Origin: Saccharibacillus sp. O23
GTDB lineage: Bacteria; Bacillota; Bacilli; Paenibacillales; Paenibacillaceae
Assembly: GCF_002205895.1 (NCBI RefSeq)
Contig: NZ_NJDE01000007.1
Span: forward strand, 355,732-419,731
Direction: 5' to 3'
DNA: 64,000 nt
Below are positions 18,063-25,236 of the stretch, piece by piece (the stretch's first letter is position 1; each line of letters starts with the position of its first letter). A program made the position numbers and the translations under genes. The notes beneath the pieces are model-generated. The model worked only from the letters and a program-made list of their open reading frames with translations, did no database searches and had not been told where the DNA came from.

Positions 18063-18773
18063 ATGATTCAAGTCTATCCGGCAAGTTCGCGTTTCGAATA
18101 CGATAAAGGCTGGCTCAAAGGCGGGCACAGCTTCTCTTTCGCCGAGTATTACGATCCCGAGAACGTCAAGTTCGGCCCGATGCGCGTCTGCAACGACGAC
18201 GTGATCGCGCCGGGCAAAGGCTTCGGCGCGCATCCGCACAGCGATATGGAGATCGTGTCGCTGATCCTCTCGGGCAACCTGCGTCACGAAGACAGTCTCG
18301 GCAACGTGGCCGTGACCGGCTTCGGCGGCGTACAGCGCATGAGCGCCGGAACCGGCGTCATTCATACGGAGCATAACCCGTCGGAAGAAGAAGACGTGCA
18401 TATCTTGCAGCTCTGGTTCGAACCGGATCAGCGGGGCAAGCAGCCGTCGTACACGACGGGCGAATTCGAAACGGCCGCGCTGGACGGCGCATTGATTCCG
18501 GTAGCTTCCGGTCAAGGACTGGAAGGCGTGACCGATCTGGGCCAAGATCTGACGATCTATCTGAGCCGGCTCGAAGCGGGGCAGCGGCTCTCGTTCAAGC
18601 AGGCCGTAGACCGCCGCGTCTTCCTGTTCGTGATCGAAGGCGAACTTGAAGTATCGGGCGCGGGCGAGACCGCGAAGCTCGGACGACGCGATACGGCGCG
18701 GATCGTCGAGGCGCCGGAACTCGAGCTGCAAGCCGCGACGCCGGTATTCTATATGCTGATCGATCTGCCGTAA
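18063..18773 (+). CDS. Pirin family protein (bicupin)
   Basis: 236 residues. The N-terminal cupin has GFGAHPHSDMEIVS and the conserved HTEHNPS, which supply the His and Glu ligands of the single metal seen in pirins. HILQLWFEPD follows. Bacterial pirins such as YhhW act as quercetin dioxygenases or redox-linked regulators, and the true substrate is unknown. The ATG at 18063 begins exactly at the conserved MIQVYPASSRF start, although the frame is open for 26 more codons upstream. A small gene follows 20 nt later. Confidence 0.92.
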   Translation: MIQVYPASSRFEYDKGWLKGGHSFSFAEYYDPENVKFGPMRVCNDDVIAPGKGFGAHPHSDMEIVSLILSGNLRHEDSLGNVAVTGFGGVQRMSAGTGVIHTEHNPSEEEDVHILQLWFEPDQRGKQPSYTTGEFETAALDGALIPVASGQGLEGVTDLGQDLTIYLSRLEAGQRLSFKQAVDRRVFLFVIEGELEVSGAGETAKLGRRDTARIVEAPELELQAATPVFYMLIDLP

Positions 18774-18793
18774 GGGCATAAGGAGGAGCGAAG

Positions 18794-19135
18794 ATGACTA
18801 CGCAGGACCATGAACGCATTCTCGTCAAACATGCCGTGACGGGCCGCATGTTCGTCAACAGCGGCGCCGACGACGTGATCTACGAATTGGAACGTCCCGA
18901 AGGCGGAGGCGTCGTATTGACCGTTCGGGGAATCTCGCCTTGGCTCGCCGAAGAGATCCTCGGCGTGCAGCGCGAATTGAACGTATTCCATTTCGAGGAA
19001 CCGCCCGGCCTGCCGCCCGTCAAGCACTGGTTCTACGTCGGCGAAAACGACGTGAGTTACGACGAAGCTTCGTCCGTGCTGACGATTCGCGCCGGATCGG
19101 AGATCACGTACAAGCCGGACGAATATTGGGCTTGA
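18794..19135 (+). CDS. Hypothetical protein, 113 aa, in operon with pirin
   Basis: Not recognised. A small soluble protein, probably mainly beta, with the aromatic cluster KHWFYVGENDVSYDE. It has a strong AAGGAGGAG ribosome binding site and begins 20 nt after the pirin stop, so the two are almost certainly cotranscribed and may work together. A terminator follows. No function proposed. Confidence 0.7.
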   Translation: MTTQDHERILVKHAVTGRMFVNSGADDVIYELERPEGGGVVLTVRGISPWLAEEILGVQRELNVFHFEEPPGLPPVKHWFYVGENDVSYDEASSVLTIRAGSEITYKPDEYWA

Positions 19136-19255
19136 AGCCACGGAACCGCGGTGACTGATCGGCTGCCGGCTGCTCGAGAAATAATGCGGAGAAGGGTGGG
19201 CGCGGTTTTTACCGGGCAGACCGAATCGAATACGATCGGGTCGACGACATGAGCA

Positions 19256-19305
19256 AAAGCGAGACGTTACGCGCACAACCTGCGCCGAGCGTCCCGCTTT
19301 TTTTT
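19256..19305 (+). terminator. Terminator of the pirin operon
   Basis: A long imperfect stem from AAAGCGAGACG...CGCGCA (19256-19275) to TGCGC...GCGTCCCGCTTT (19281-19300), then eight or more T. Confidence 0.8.
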
Positions 19306-19357
19306 GTTTTATCCGCTAGGCTTGCCGTTCCCGCGTTTCCGATCCTCCGTGTACCGA

Positions 19358-19900
19358 TTACGTTGATCGAGGCTTCAGCAGCTTTTCCATAATCCGCACA
19401 TCGATCTTGCGGCCGTCGAGCAGGCCGTGCTCCTCGAATATGCCGACCTCCCGGTAACCGGCCTTCCGGTATAAGCGCTGTCCCGCTTCGTTGAAGGCGA
19501 AGGTCAGCAGAACGATTTTATGGAACCCGTGCTCGCAGGCCGCACGTTCCAGTTCCGGGAGCAACCGACTCCCTACGCCCGTGCCTCTGGCAGGGCGGGC
19601 AACATAGACAGAGAGATCTGCGACGCGATCATAGGCGCAGCGCTGGGAATAGCGGTTCAGCGCAGCCCATCCTACAATCTCGCTGCCTTGTTCGGCAACC
19701 AGAATCGGATAGCGCCCTTGATGCTCCAGCCACCAGTTCTGCATGTAAGCCGGATCTTTCGCTTCTGATTCCAACGTGGCTATCCGGTCTTCGATTCCTT
19801 GATTATAAACGCGAAGGATCGCTTCCAGATCCTGCGTTTCGGCAGGCCGCACTACAAGCGATGAGGCCTCTCGAGCCGCCTCCGTCAGATTGTCCTTCAT
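19358..19900 (-). CDS. ArsN1-type GNAT N-acetyltransferase (arsinothricin/phosphinothricin class)
   Basis: 180 residues, single GNAT domain. The run YNQGIEDRIATLE, the Cys-Ala-Tyr-Asp stretch RCAYDRVADLSVYVARPARG and the acetyl-CoA loop ARGTGVGSRLL, then FNEAGQRLYRKAGYREVG, fit the ArsN1 family A enzymes that acetylate the arsenic antibiotic arsinothricin. Clustering with arsM, arsR and arsC supports that reading. Close relatives acetylate phosphinothricin, so substrate remains open. The ATG at 19900 has TAAGGAGG upstream; a 26-codon upstream extension overlaps arsM and is unlikely. Last gene of the marR-arsM-arsN1 unit. Confidence 0.82.
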   Translation of the reverse strand: MKDNLTEAAREASSLVVRPAETQDLEAILRVYNQGIEDRIATLESEAKDPAYMQNWWLEHQGRYPILVAEQGSEIVGWAALNRYSQRCAYDRVADLSVYVARPARGTGVGSRLLPELERAACEHGFHKIVLLTFAFNEAGQRLYRKAGYREVGIFEEHGLLDGRKIDVRIMEKLLKPRST

Positions 19901-19911
19901 CCTTATCCTCC

Positions 19912-20697
19912 TTAGGGTTTGACGGCTTGAATGACGGCCGAACAAATATAATCGTCGATTTGCGCGCCCGGCAGCCAATCCCGGATGAAGCTGCGTGACT
20001 GTTCTTTCGGCTCGATTGAGATCTGTACGAAGCCGCTTTGTTGGAGCATAGCTGTCAATTCGTCTACCGAAGAGGCGCCGGAGATGCAGCCTGCATAGCG
20101 TTCCTTTAAGTCTCCCTTAATGTCCGAAGGCAGTTCGGCCGTCGTAACGATGTCGGAGATCGCCAAACGACCACCGGAACGCAGTACACGGAAAGCTTCG
20201 CGAAACACCTGCGGCTTGTCCGGAGACAAATTGACGACGCAGTTGGACATCATAACATCCACGCTGGCGTCGGCTGCCGGAAGATGTTCGATTTCGCCCA
20301 ATCGGAACTCGACATGGGACATTCCCGATCGATGTGCGTTGCCGCGCGCTTTGGCGATCATATCCGGCGTCATTTCCACGCCGATGACCCGACCGTCTTC
20401 TCCGACCTGACGTCCGGCGAGAAAACAATCGAATCCTGCGCCGCTGCCCAGATCCAGAACGGTTTCGCCCGGCGAAAGAGCCGCGATGGCCTGCGGATTC
20501 CCGCAGCCGAGTCCGAGATTCGAACCTTCAGGCACGCTCCGCAGTTCCTCTTCGGAATAGCCGAGCTGTGCCGAAGCGAAATCGGCCTGCCGAACCGCGT
20601 TTGCAGAGCTTGAGCAGCAGGAAGAGGAAGCGACGGCGATCTTCTGATAATGATCGCGTACATTTTGACGAATTTCTTCTTCTCGGGTTAAGTCCAT
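19912..20697 (-). CDS. arsM: Arsenite S-adenosylmethionine methyltransferase
   Basis: 261 residues. The SAM-binding motif is [10 protein letters not shown] (81-90). The cysteines that bind As(III) in this family are visible: a Cys27-Cys28 pair (SSSCCSSS), Cys153 ([11 protein letters not shown]) and Cys204 (YAGCISGA). It methylates arsenite stepwise to less retained methylarsenicals in the cytoplasm. ATG at 20697, 56 nt after the MarR stop; arsN1 starts 11 nt after the arsM stop. Expression is probably under the adjacent MarR protein. Confidence 0.95.
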   Translation of the reverse strand: MDLTREEEIRQNVRDHYQKIAVASSSCCSSSANAVRQADFASAQLGYSEEELRSVPEGSNLGLGCGNPQAIAALSPGETVLDLGSGAGFDCFLAGRQVGEDGRVIGVEMTPDMIAKARGNAHRSGMSHVEFRLGEIEHLPAADASVDVMMSNCVVNLSPDKPQVFREAFRVLRSGGRLAISDIVTTAELPSDIKGDLKERYAGCISGASSVDELTAMLQQSGFVQISIEPKEQSRSFIRDWLPGAQIDDYICSAVIQAVKP

Positions 20698-20753
20698 TCG
20701 GATTCATCTCCCTAATAAGGATTCATGAAGAAAAATAGATTGCAAAAAACAAG

Positions 20754-21242
20754 TTATTTTCGACGCGAATCTTTTTTGGCTGACAGGCTCTCGTCTTGAA
20801 CCGGCGCGCAGCAGCGTTCGGATCTGGACATGGCTTCATTGAACAGCCCGACGGCTCGAAGTATGCTTTCCTGCTCGAACGGAGTCAGATAAGCAAATAC
20901 TTCGTCAAGGTAGCTGTTCATCTGACGGTCGATGGAAGAAGCGACACGATGACCTTCTGCCGTCAGCGCCAACACAAACACTCGCCGATCCGAAGCATCT
21001 TGCGATTTCTCGACAAGCCCCATTTTGACAAGCGTTTGGATCTGCCGGCTGAACGTCGTGATGTCGGTGCCGAGCGACTCGGCGATCTGCTGCATGGACG
21101 AAAGAGCCGAACGATCGATCTCGTACAGAATATGGCTTTGCGCAGCCGACAAGTCGCGGCCGCCTATGGTGCAGCAGGTCTTGTTCAGCAAGCCCAATCG
21201 GCGCGTCATGACTTGAAAAACTTCTCTTTTATTTCGATTCAT
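20754..21242 (-). CDS. MarR family regulator with two vicinal cysteine pairs, ars-linked
   Basis: 162 residues. The winged helix is clear: SSMQQIAESLGTDITTFSRQIQTLVKMGLVEKS, then the wing DRRVFVLALTAEG. Unusual for MarR are the vicinal pairs Cys23-Cys24 (NKTCCTIGG) and Cys144-Cys145 (SERCCAP), both in the dimer-forming helices. As first gene of the arsM-arsN1 unit it is a candidate arsenic-responsive repressor, with the Cys pairs as a possible As(III) site. That is inference. Its promoter carries a palindrome over the -35 box. A role in other thiol stress is the alternative. Confidence 0.85.
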   Translation of the reverse strand: MNRNKREVFQVMTRRLGLLNKTCCTIGGRDLSAAQSHILYEIDRSALSSMQQIAESLGTDITTFSRQIQTLVKMGLVEKSQDASDRRVFVLALTAEGHRVASSIDRQMNSYLDEVFAYLTPFEQESILRAVGLFNEAMSRSERCCAPVQDESLSAKKDSRRK

Positions 21243-21261
21243 GTGTTCACCTCACAACCTT

Positions 21262-21290
21262 TTTATAATCTATTTATTTGCAAATTGCAA
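21262..21290 (-). promoter_or_regulatory. Promoter of marR-arsM-arsN1 with overlapping palindromic operator
   Basis: On the minus strand TTGCAA (21290-21285), 17-nt spacer, TATAAA (21267-21262). The -35 hexamer is half of the palindrome TTGCAAATTGCAA (21278-21290), so a bound repressor would block RNA polymerase. Autorepression by the MarR protein is the simplest reading. Confidence 0.65.
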
Positions 21291-21372
21291 GTTTTTGAAA
21301 AAGAAATAAGTGCTTGCTTATATCCGAGGTTTATCGTACGCTTTTTCCAAACGCTCACGAAGGGAGAACCGG

Positions 21373-21720
21373 ATGGAATCGATCGAGACAATGGCCGAAC
21401 AGCTCAAGCTGCTCGGAGATCGGACGCGTCTGACCATGTTGGCTCTGCTTCAGCGGCGCGAATGGTGCGTATGCGAGTTCGTGGAAGTGTTCGACATTTC
21501 CCAACCCGGCGTCAGTCAGCATATTCGCAAGATGAGAGCCGGCGGACTCGTTCGGGAAGAACGGCGCGGACAATGGGTCTACTATTCGCTGAACATTGCC
21601 GATAAACCGCATATTCAAGCTTTGCTGCAAGCTCTGCCCGATCCGAACGAATTACTGCGGGCGATGGGAAAAACGAAGCTCGAAGCGGTCTGCGGACCGA
21701 ATTCCGGAAGCTGCTGTTAA
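21373..21720 (+). CDS. arsR: ArsR family arsenic-responsive repressor
   Basis: 115 residues. A winged-helix repressor ([26 protein letters not shown] is the recognition region) with the metal-binding start of that helix, Cys32-Val-Cys34 in REWCVCEF. The classical third Cys of the CVCDLC type is absent, but three C-terminal cysteines (Cys107, Cys114 and Cys115) could complete a site. Arsenite binding would release DNA. Divergent from the marR unit; arsC follows after 118 nt with its own palindrome. The ATG at 21373 has AGGGAG 7 nt upstream. Confidence 0.92.
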   Translation: MESIETMAEQLKLLGDRTRLTMLALLQRREWCVCEFVEVFDISQPGVSQHIRKMRAGGLVREERRGQWVYYSLNIADKPHIQALLQALPDPNELLRAMGKTKLEAVCGPNSGSCC

Positions 21721-21760
21721 CGATCTGCCGATACGTTATCCCGCGAGGGATATTCGTATT

Positions 21761-21786
21761 TTACATATAAGAATATGCTTATGTAA
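21761..21786. promoter_or_regulatory. ArsR-type operator candidate before arsC
   Basis: An AT-rich inverted repeat with ends TTACAT and ATGTAA and inner AAG/CTT, one-base asymmetry. It lies between arsR and arsC, 53 nt before arsC, and suggests that arsC has its own regulated start. Confidence 0.5.
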
Positions 21787-21838
21787 TGATTTTACGACGG
21801 GGTCTTATTCTCATCTTGAACGTGAAGGAGCGTTTCGC

Positions 21839-22258
21839 ATGTCCAAAAAAACATTATATTTCCTCTGCACCGGCAATTCCTGCCGCAGTCAAATGGCCGA
21901 AGCTTGGGGGAAAAAGTATCTGGGCGACAAGTGGGAGGTCAAGAGTGCCGGCATCGAAGCCCACGGTTTGAACCCGAAAGCGGTCAAAGCGATGGCGGAA
22001 GCGGGAATCGATATTTCGCGGCAAACGTCCGACGTGATCGATCCGCATATCCTGAACCATGCCGACTTCGTGGTGACGCTGTGCGGAGACGCGGCGGACA
22101 AGTGCCCGGTTACGCCGCCGACCGTGCGCCGCGAACATTGGGGTTTCGACGATCCGGCCAAAGCGGAAGGAACGGATGAAGAAAAATGGGAAACCTTCCA
22201 GCGCGTTCGCGACGAGATCGAAGCGCGGATTCGGGTGTTCGAGAAAACGGGCAAATAA
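21839..22258 (+). CDS. arsC: Arsenate reductase, thioredoxin-coupled
   Basis: 139 residues, the Bacillus-type ArsC related to low-molecular-weight tyrosine phosphatases. It reduces arsenate to arsenite using Cys10 in the P-loop (CTGNSCRS), then Cys82 and Cys89 (CGDAADKC) as relay to thioredoxin. All three are present at the same positions as in Bacillus subtilis. A GAAGGAG site precedes the ATG. The arsenite formed has no efflux pump encoded in this cluster; methylation by ArsM is the only visible fate here. Confidence 0.96.
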   Translation: MSKKTLYFLCTGNSCRSQMAEAWGKKYLGDKWEVKSAGIEAHGLNPKAVKAMAEAGIDISRQTSDVIDPHILNHADFVVTLCGDAADKCPVTPPTVRREHWGFDDPAKAEGTDEEKWETFQRVRDEIEARIRVFEKTGK

Positions 22259-22280
22259 ATATCGGCGTTCCAACCGTCGA

Positions 22281-22309
22281 AACCGAGGCCTTCGGGCGTC
22301 GGTTTTTTG
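22281..22309 (+). terminator. Terminator after arsC
   Basis: AACCGAGGCC and GGCGTCGGTT (one mismatch) with a TTCG-like loop, followed by TTTTTT. Confidence 0.75.
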
Positions 22310-22498
22310 TCGTTCTGATCATTCGGGCGACCTTTCAGCAAACATTCAGCCCGGCCTCAGGTTTCTCACAAAAAAGACGTCTAAGATGTCCATGTCACCC
22401 CGTCGGACAAGATGACGCAAGCAAACGACCGCAAAGATCGTCTCAAGCATCCGAACAGAGGGATTCGCGCATCGGACGATCCACAAGGAGGAATAATC

Positions 22499-23434
22499 AT
22501 GAACAGAAAAATCGCAACCGGCGTATTGGCTTTGGCTCTCGCGGCAGGAGGAACTTCCGCCGTCTCTCATATGTACGCGGACTCCGCCGCAGATTCGACC
22601 ACGACCTCGGGCGGTGCCGCCAAGACGGCGCCGACCGCTTCCGGTTCTGCGGCAGCGACTCCGGCCGCTCCGCCGAAAGCCGATTCGCCCGGTCCGCTGG
22701 GCCGCGGTCCGCACGGCGGTCCTGCCGCCGAACGCGCCGACATCGCTTCGCTGCTCAAGTTGACGGAAGATCAGCTCAGAACGCGCCAAGAAGCCGGCGA
22801 GACTTTGGCCGCGATCGCGACCGCGCAAGGCGTGGACAAACAGTCGGTGATCGACCTGCTGGTCTCGAAGCACGAGACGCATCTCAAAGAAGAACTGTCG
22901 GCAGGCAAAATCACGCAGGCGCAGTATGACGAACGTTTGGCCAAAGACAAAGAACGCGCGCAAAACGAAGTGGAGCGAACGTTCGACGCTTCGGACAAAG
23001 GGCCCGGCAAAGGCCTTCCCGGAGGCCCGGGACCGGGAATCGGACCGAAAGAAGAACGCGAAGCGATCGCTTCGCTGCTGAAGCTGACGGAAGACGAATT
23101 GAGAACGCGTCAGGAAGCGGGGCAAACGTTGGCCGCGATCGCGACCGCGCAAGGCGTGAGCAAGCAGGCGCTGATCGACGCGCTGGTCTCGAACCACGAG
23201 ACGCGTCTCAAAGAAGAACTGTCGGCGGGCAAAATCACGCAGACGCAGTATAACGAGCGCGCCGCCGAAGCGCGCGAACGCGCCGAGGAGCGGATCGACC
23301 GCGTATCCGATCTTCCGCCGGCTCCGCCGGAAGGCGCGCCTCGTCCGGACGGCAGCGGTCCTCGAGTCGGCCCGAACGCGGACGGGAAGACGCCGGCTCC
23401 GGCGGCTTCGGGAACGGACGCTTCCGGCAAATAA
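22499..23434 (+). CDS. Secreted protein with two near-identical 80-residue repeats
   Basis: 311 residues. A Sec signal peptide (MNRKIATGVLALALAAGG) is followed by a Pro/Ala/Ser linker and two direct repeats, about residues 80-160 and 180-260. Each begins ASLLKLTEDxLRTRQEAGxT, includes LAAIATAQGV and ends LKEELSAGKITQxQYxER. The repeat resembles helical modules of many Gram-positive secreted proteins of unknown function. The C-terminus is Pro/Gly/Ala-rich. GGAGGAAT lies ahead of the ATG at 22499. No function proposed; it lies just downstream of arsC but behind a terminator. Confidence 0.8.
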   Translation: MNRKIATGVLALALAAGGTSAVSHMYADSAADSTTTSGGAAKTAPTASGSAAATPAAPPKADSPGPLGRGPHGGPAAERADIASLLKLTEDQLRTRQEAGETLAAIATAQGVDKQSVIDLLVSKHETHLKEELSAGKITQAQYDERLAKDKERAQNEVERTFDASDKGPGKGLPGGPGPGIGPKEEREAIASLLKLTEDELRTRQEAGQTLAAIATAQGVSKQALIDALVSNHETRLKEELSAGKITQTQYNERAAEARERAEERIDRVSDLPPAPPEGAPRPDGSGPRVGPNADGKTPAPAASGTDASGK

Positions 23435-23539
23435 GGCCGAAGCCTTCGCTTTGCGGCAGATGCGCCGAAGATCTCCGCAAGGCCGGAACGCCGGCGCAGC
23501 CGCGCAGCTCTTATGAGAACGTCAAAGAACGCAATATCA

Positions 23540-23577
23540 GCCAAAAAGGAGCCTTTATAAAGGCTCCTTTTTGGCGT
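23540..23577. terminator. Bidirectional terminator, perfect 18-bp palindrome
   Basis: GCCAAAAAGGAGCCTTTA pairs perfectly with its reverse complement (23558-23575). T-runs are present on both strands. Confidence 0.85.
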
Positions 23578-23707
23578 GCCGTCGTTTAGCCGCCGGGATT
23601 GCGGCACATCCGAATCGGCAGCCCGATACCCGCAAAAAGCAGGCATACCCGTCCGCCTTGTTGAAGAAAACAGCTTGACCGTTACGTATACGTCACCGTT
23701 TAGACTA

Positions 23708-23867
23708 GGGCGTGTACGCAAACTTCGAAGGAAGCAGATTTAGACGAATTTTCGTGCTCAACAAGGAAGGGTTCCGAAGGCGTGCCGGGGCACGTCAAGG
23801 GGCACTGACGCGGTGGAGGGCGAAAAGGCGGCTAAAGATGCACGTCGTTAAGTTTGCGTACACGGCC
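23708..23867. repeat. 160-bp length-symmetric imperfect palindrome (MITE-like)
   Basis: The termini (23708-23725 and 23850-23867) are inverted repeats matching at 17 of 18 positions around GTGTACGCAAACTT. Pairing continues inward without any length change through GCA, TTTAG, TTTTCG and CTC blocks to the exact centre, CGTGCC-GG-GGCACG (23781-23794). A TA flanks each end. It could be a small non-autonomous transposon or a structured RNA. No reading frame. Confidence 0.75.
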
Positions 23868-23891
23868 TAAACACGGAAGGGGCGGAAACTT

Positions 23892-24683
23892 GTGATTCGA
23901 ATCGGCGTTTTGGCGAAAAAAACCAACCTCAGCAAACGAACGCTGCGTTACTACGAACAGATCGGCCTGCTGAAGCCCAGCGCGATCGAGGCGAACGGCT
24001 ATCGGTATTACGACGAATCCGCCGTGGTTCGCCTGCACCGGATTTTGCTGCTCAAATCGATCGGGTATACGCTTCGGCAGATCCGGGAACTGCTCGGAAC
24101 GCAAAAAGTCGAAGGCGAACGCGAAGACTGGCTGGATTCGCTGCACCGACAAATCGAGCTGATGGAGAAGCAAAAAGAAGAATTAAGCCGCAAACAGTAT
24201 TATCTTCGCTCGGCGATCGATATTCTTCGGCTCCGAGGAGTGAACGGCATGAACGATCTGTTGGGCGTCATCGAAGGTCTGAACGGTCGTCCTCTGGTCG
24301 ACGGCGTCGTAGCGGCCGAATTCGGCGACGAACTGCCGGTCACGCCGACGCAAAAAGCGATTCTGCAAAGGCTCCCGGTGTGGGGAAGCGGCGACGAACG
24401 CTTGGAGCCGCTGCTCGCGTTATTCCGTCAGGCGGCGGAAATGAGGTCTTCCTCGCCGCATTCCGCGGAAGCTCAAGCGCTTGCGGGCCGGATCGATGCG
24501 GTATCTGCGGAGATGTTCGAAGGCGACCGGCAGCTGCTCGACCTCTATTGGGAATGGATGAAGCCGACAACCGGAGAAGAACCCGCCGTTATCGGATTCG
24601 ATAGCGGCTTGACGGACTACGTGGATCAGATGATGGCTTTTTATTACGAACAAAAGGAGAGCGAAAAAGATGAAAAAACATAA
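23892..24683 (+). CDS. MerR family transcriptional regulator with extended C-terminal domain
   Basis: 263 residues. The N-terminal MerR domain is textbook: IGVLAKKTNLSKRTLRYYEQ, then GYRYYDESAVVRL and the wing. A coiled coil follows (about 80-110). The C-terminal 120 residues, helical and rich in Trp and Met, resemble the TipAS-type drug-binding domain in length and position, so it may sense a hydrophobic or cationic ligand. GTG start. Its stop overlaps the downstream lipoprotein gene by 14 nt, so the two are translationally coupled. Confidence 0.88.
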   Translation: MIRIGVLAKKTNLSKRTLRYYEQIGLLKPSAIEANGYRYYDESAVVRLHRILLLKSIGYTLRQIRELLGTQKVEGEREDWLDSLHRQIELMEKQKEELSRKQYYLRSAIDILRLRGVNGMNDLLGVIEGLNGRPLVDGVVAAEFGDELPVTPTQKAILQRLPVWGSGDERLEPLLALFRQAAEMRSSSPHSAEAQALAGRIDAVSAEMFEGDRQLLDLYWEWMKPTTGEEPAVIGFDSGLTDYVDQMMAFYYEQKESEKDEKT

Positions 24684-25161
24684 CCGGATCTTTCCCGCGA
24701 AACGGACTTTTCTGATCGGGACGATCTCGTTGTTTGTCCTGTTCCTGCTTTCGGCTTGCGGATTTTCGGGAGTTCCGCAAAGCGCGAGTCCGGATTCGGC
24801 CGATCCCGCGCAGCCGACGACGGTCGCCGATACGGCCGCCAGCGACGCGATCCGCGTCGAGGTGCTCGTCGAAAGCGACGGCGATTCCGCTGCGAATTTC
24901 AAAGCGGAGATCGACGCGCGCAAAAATCCGCAAAGCGCTTCGTACGATACGATCGAACTTCCTTACCGGGAAACGTTCGAAGTCAGCAAAGACGCCTTCA
25001 TCCCGCTTCCTTCCGTACGGCTTCAAGCCGACGCGGCCGACGACGCCGAATGGATCAGCTGCAAAATCTTTTACGACGGCGAAGAGGTCGCGACCCATAT
25101 GTCTCGAGGCGACGGGGCGCAGGCGATCTGCGAGAAAAAGTTCCATCTGGGCCCGGGTTAA
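24670..25161 (+). CDS. Lipoprotein, MmpS-like, coupled to the MerR gene
   Basis: 163 residues. A signal peptide ends in the lipobox LLSAC, so it should be anchored outside the membrane. After a Ser/Pro/Ala-rich linker a beta domain contains ISCKIFYDGEEVATHMSRGD and QAICEKKF. Two cysteines, an Asp-Gly turn and the spacing recall MmpS-type accessory proteins, a weak similarity I would not rely on. Overlap with the MerR gene implies joint expression. No transporter is adjacent. Confidence 0.7.
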   Translation: MKKHNRIFPAKRTFLIGTISLFVLFLLSACGFSGVPQSASPDSADPAQPTTVADTAASDAIRVEVLVESDGDSAANFKAEIDARKNPQSASYDTIELPYRETFEVSKDAFIPLPSVRLQADAADDAEWISCKIFYDGEEVATHMSRGDGAQAICEKKFHLGPG

Positions 25162-25183
25162 GCGGACCTTTCGTCACGCAAAA

Positions 25184-25213
25184 AGAGACCGCCATAAAAG
25201 CGGTCTCTTGATC
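25184..25213. terminator. Bidirectional terminator between convergent genes
   Basis: AGAGACCGC and GCGGTCTCT perfect 9-bp arms with a 7-nt loop. TTTT-containing tails lie on both sides, serving the lipoprotein gene and the cellobiose phosphorylase gene. Confidence 0.85.
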
Positions 25214-25236
25214 TTTTCGATGCGATTGGAGCAAAA

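Noticed and set aside
23708..23867. Rho-independent terminator for the 160-bp palindrome
   Set aside because: No T-run follows, the stem is far longer than a terminator, and a perfect terminator already lies at 23540.
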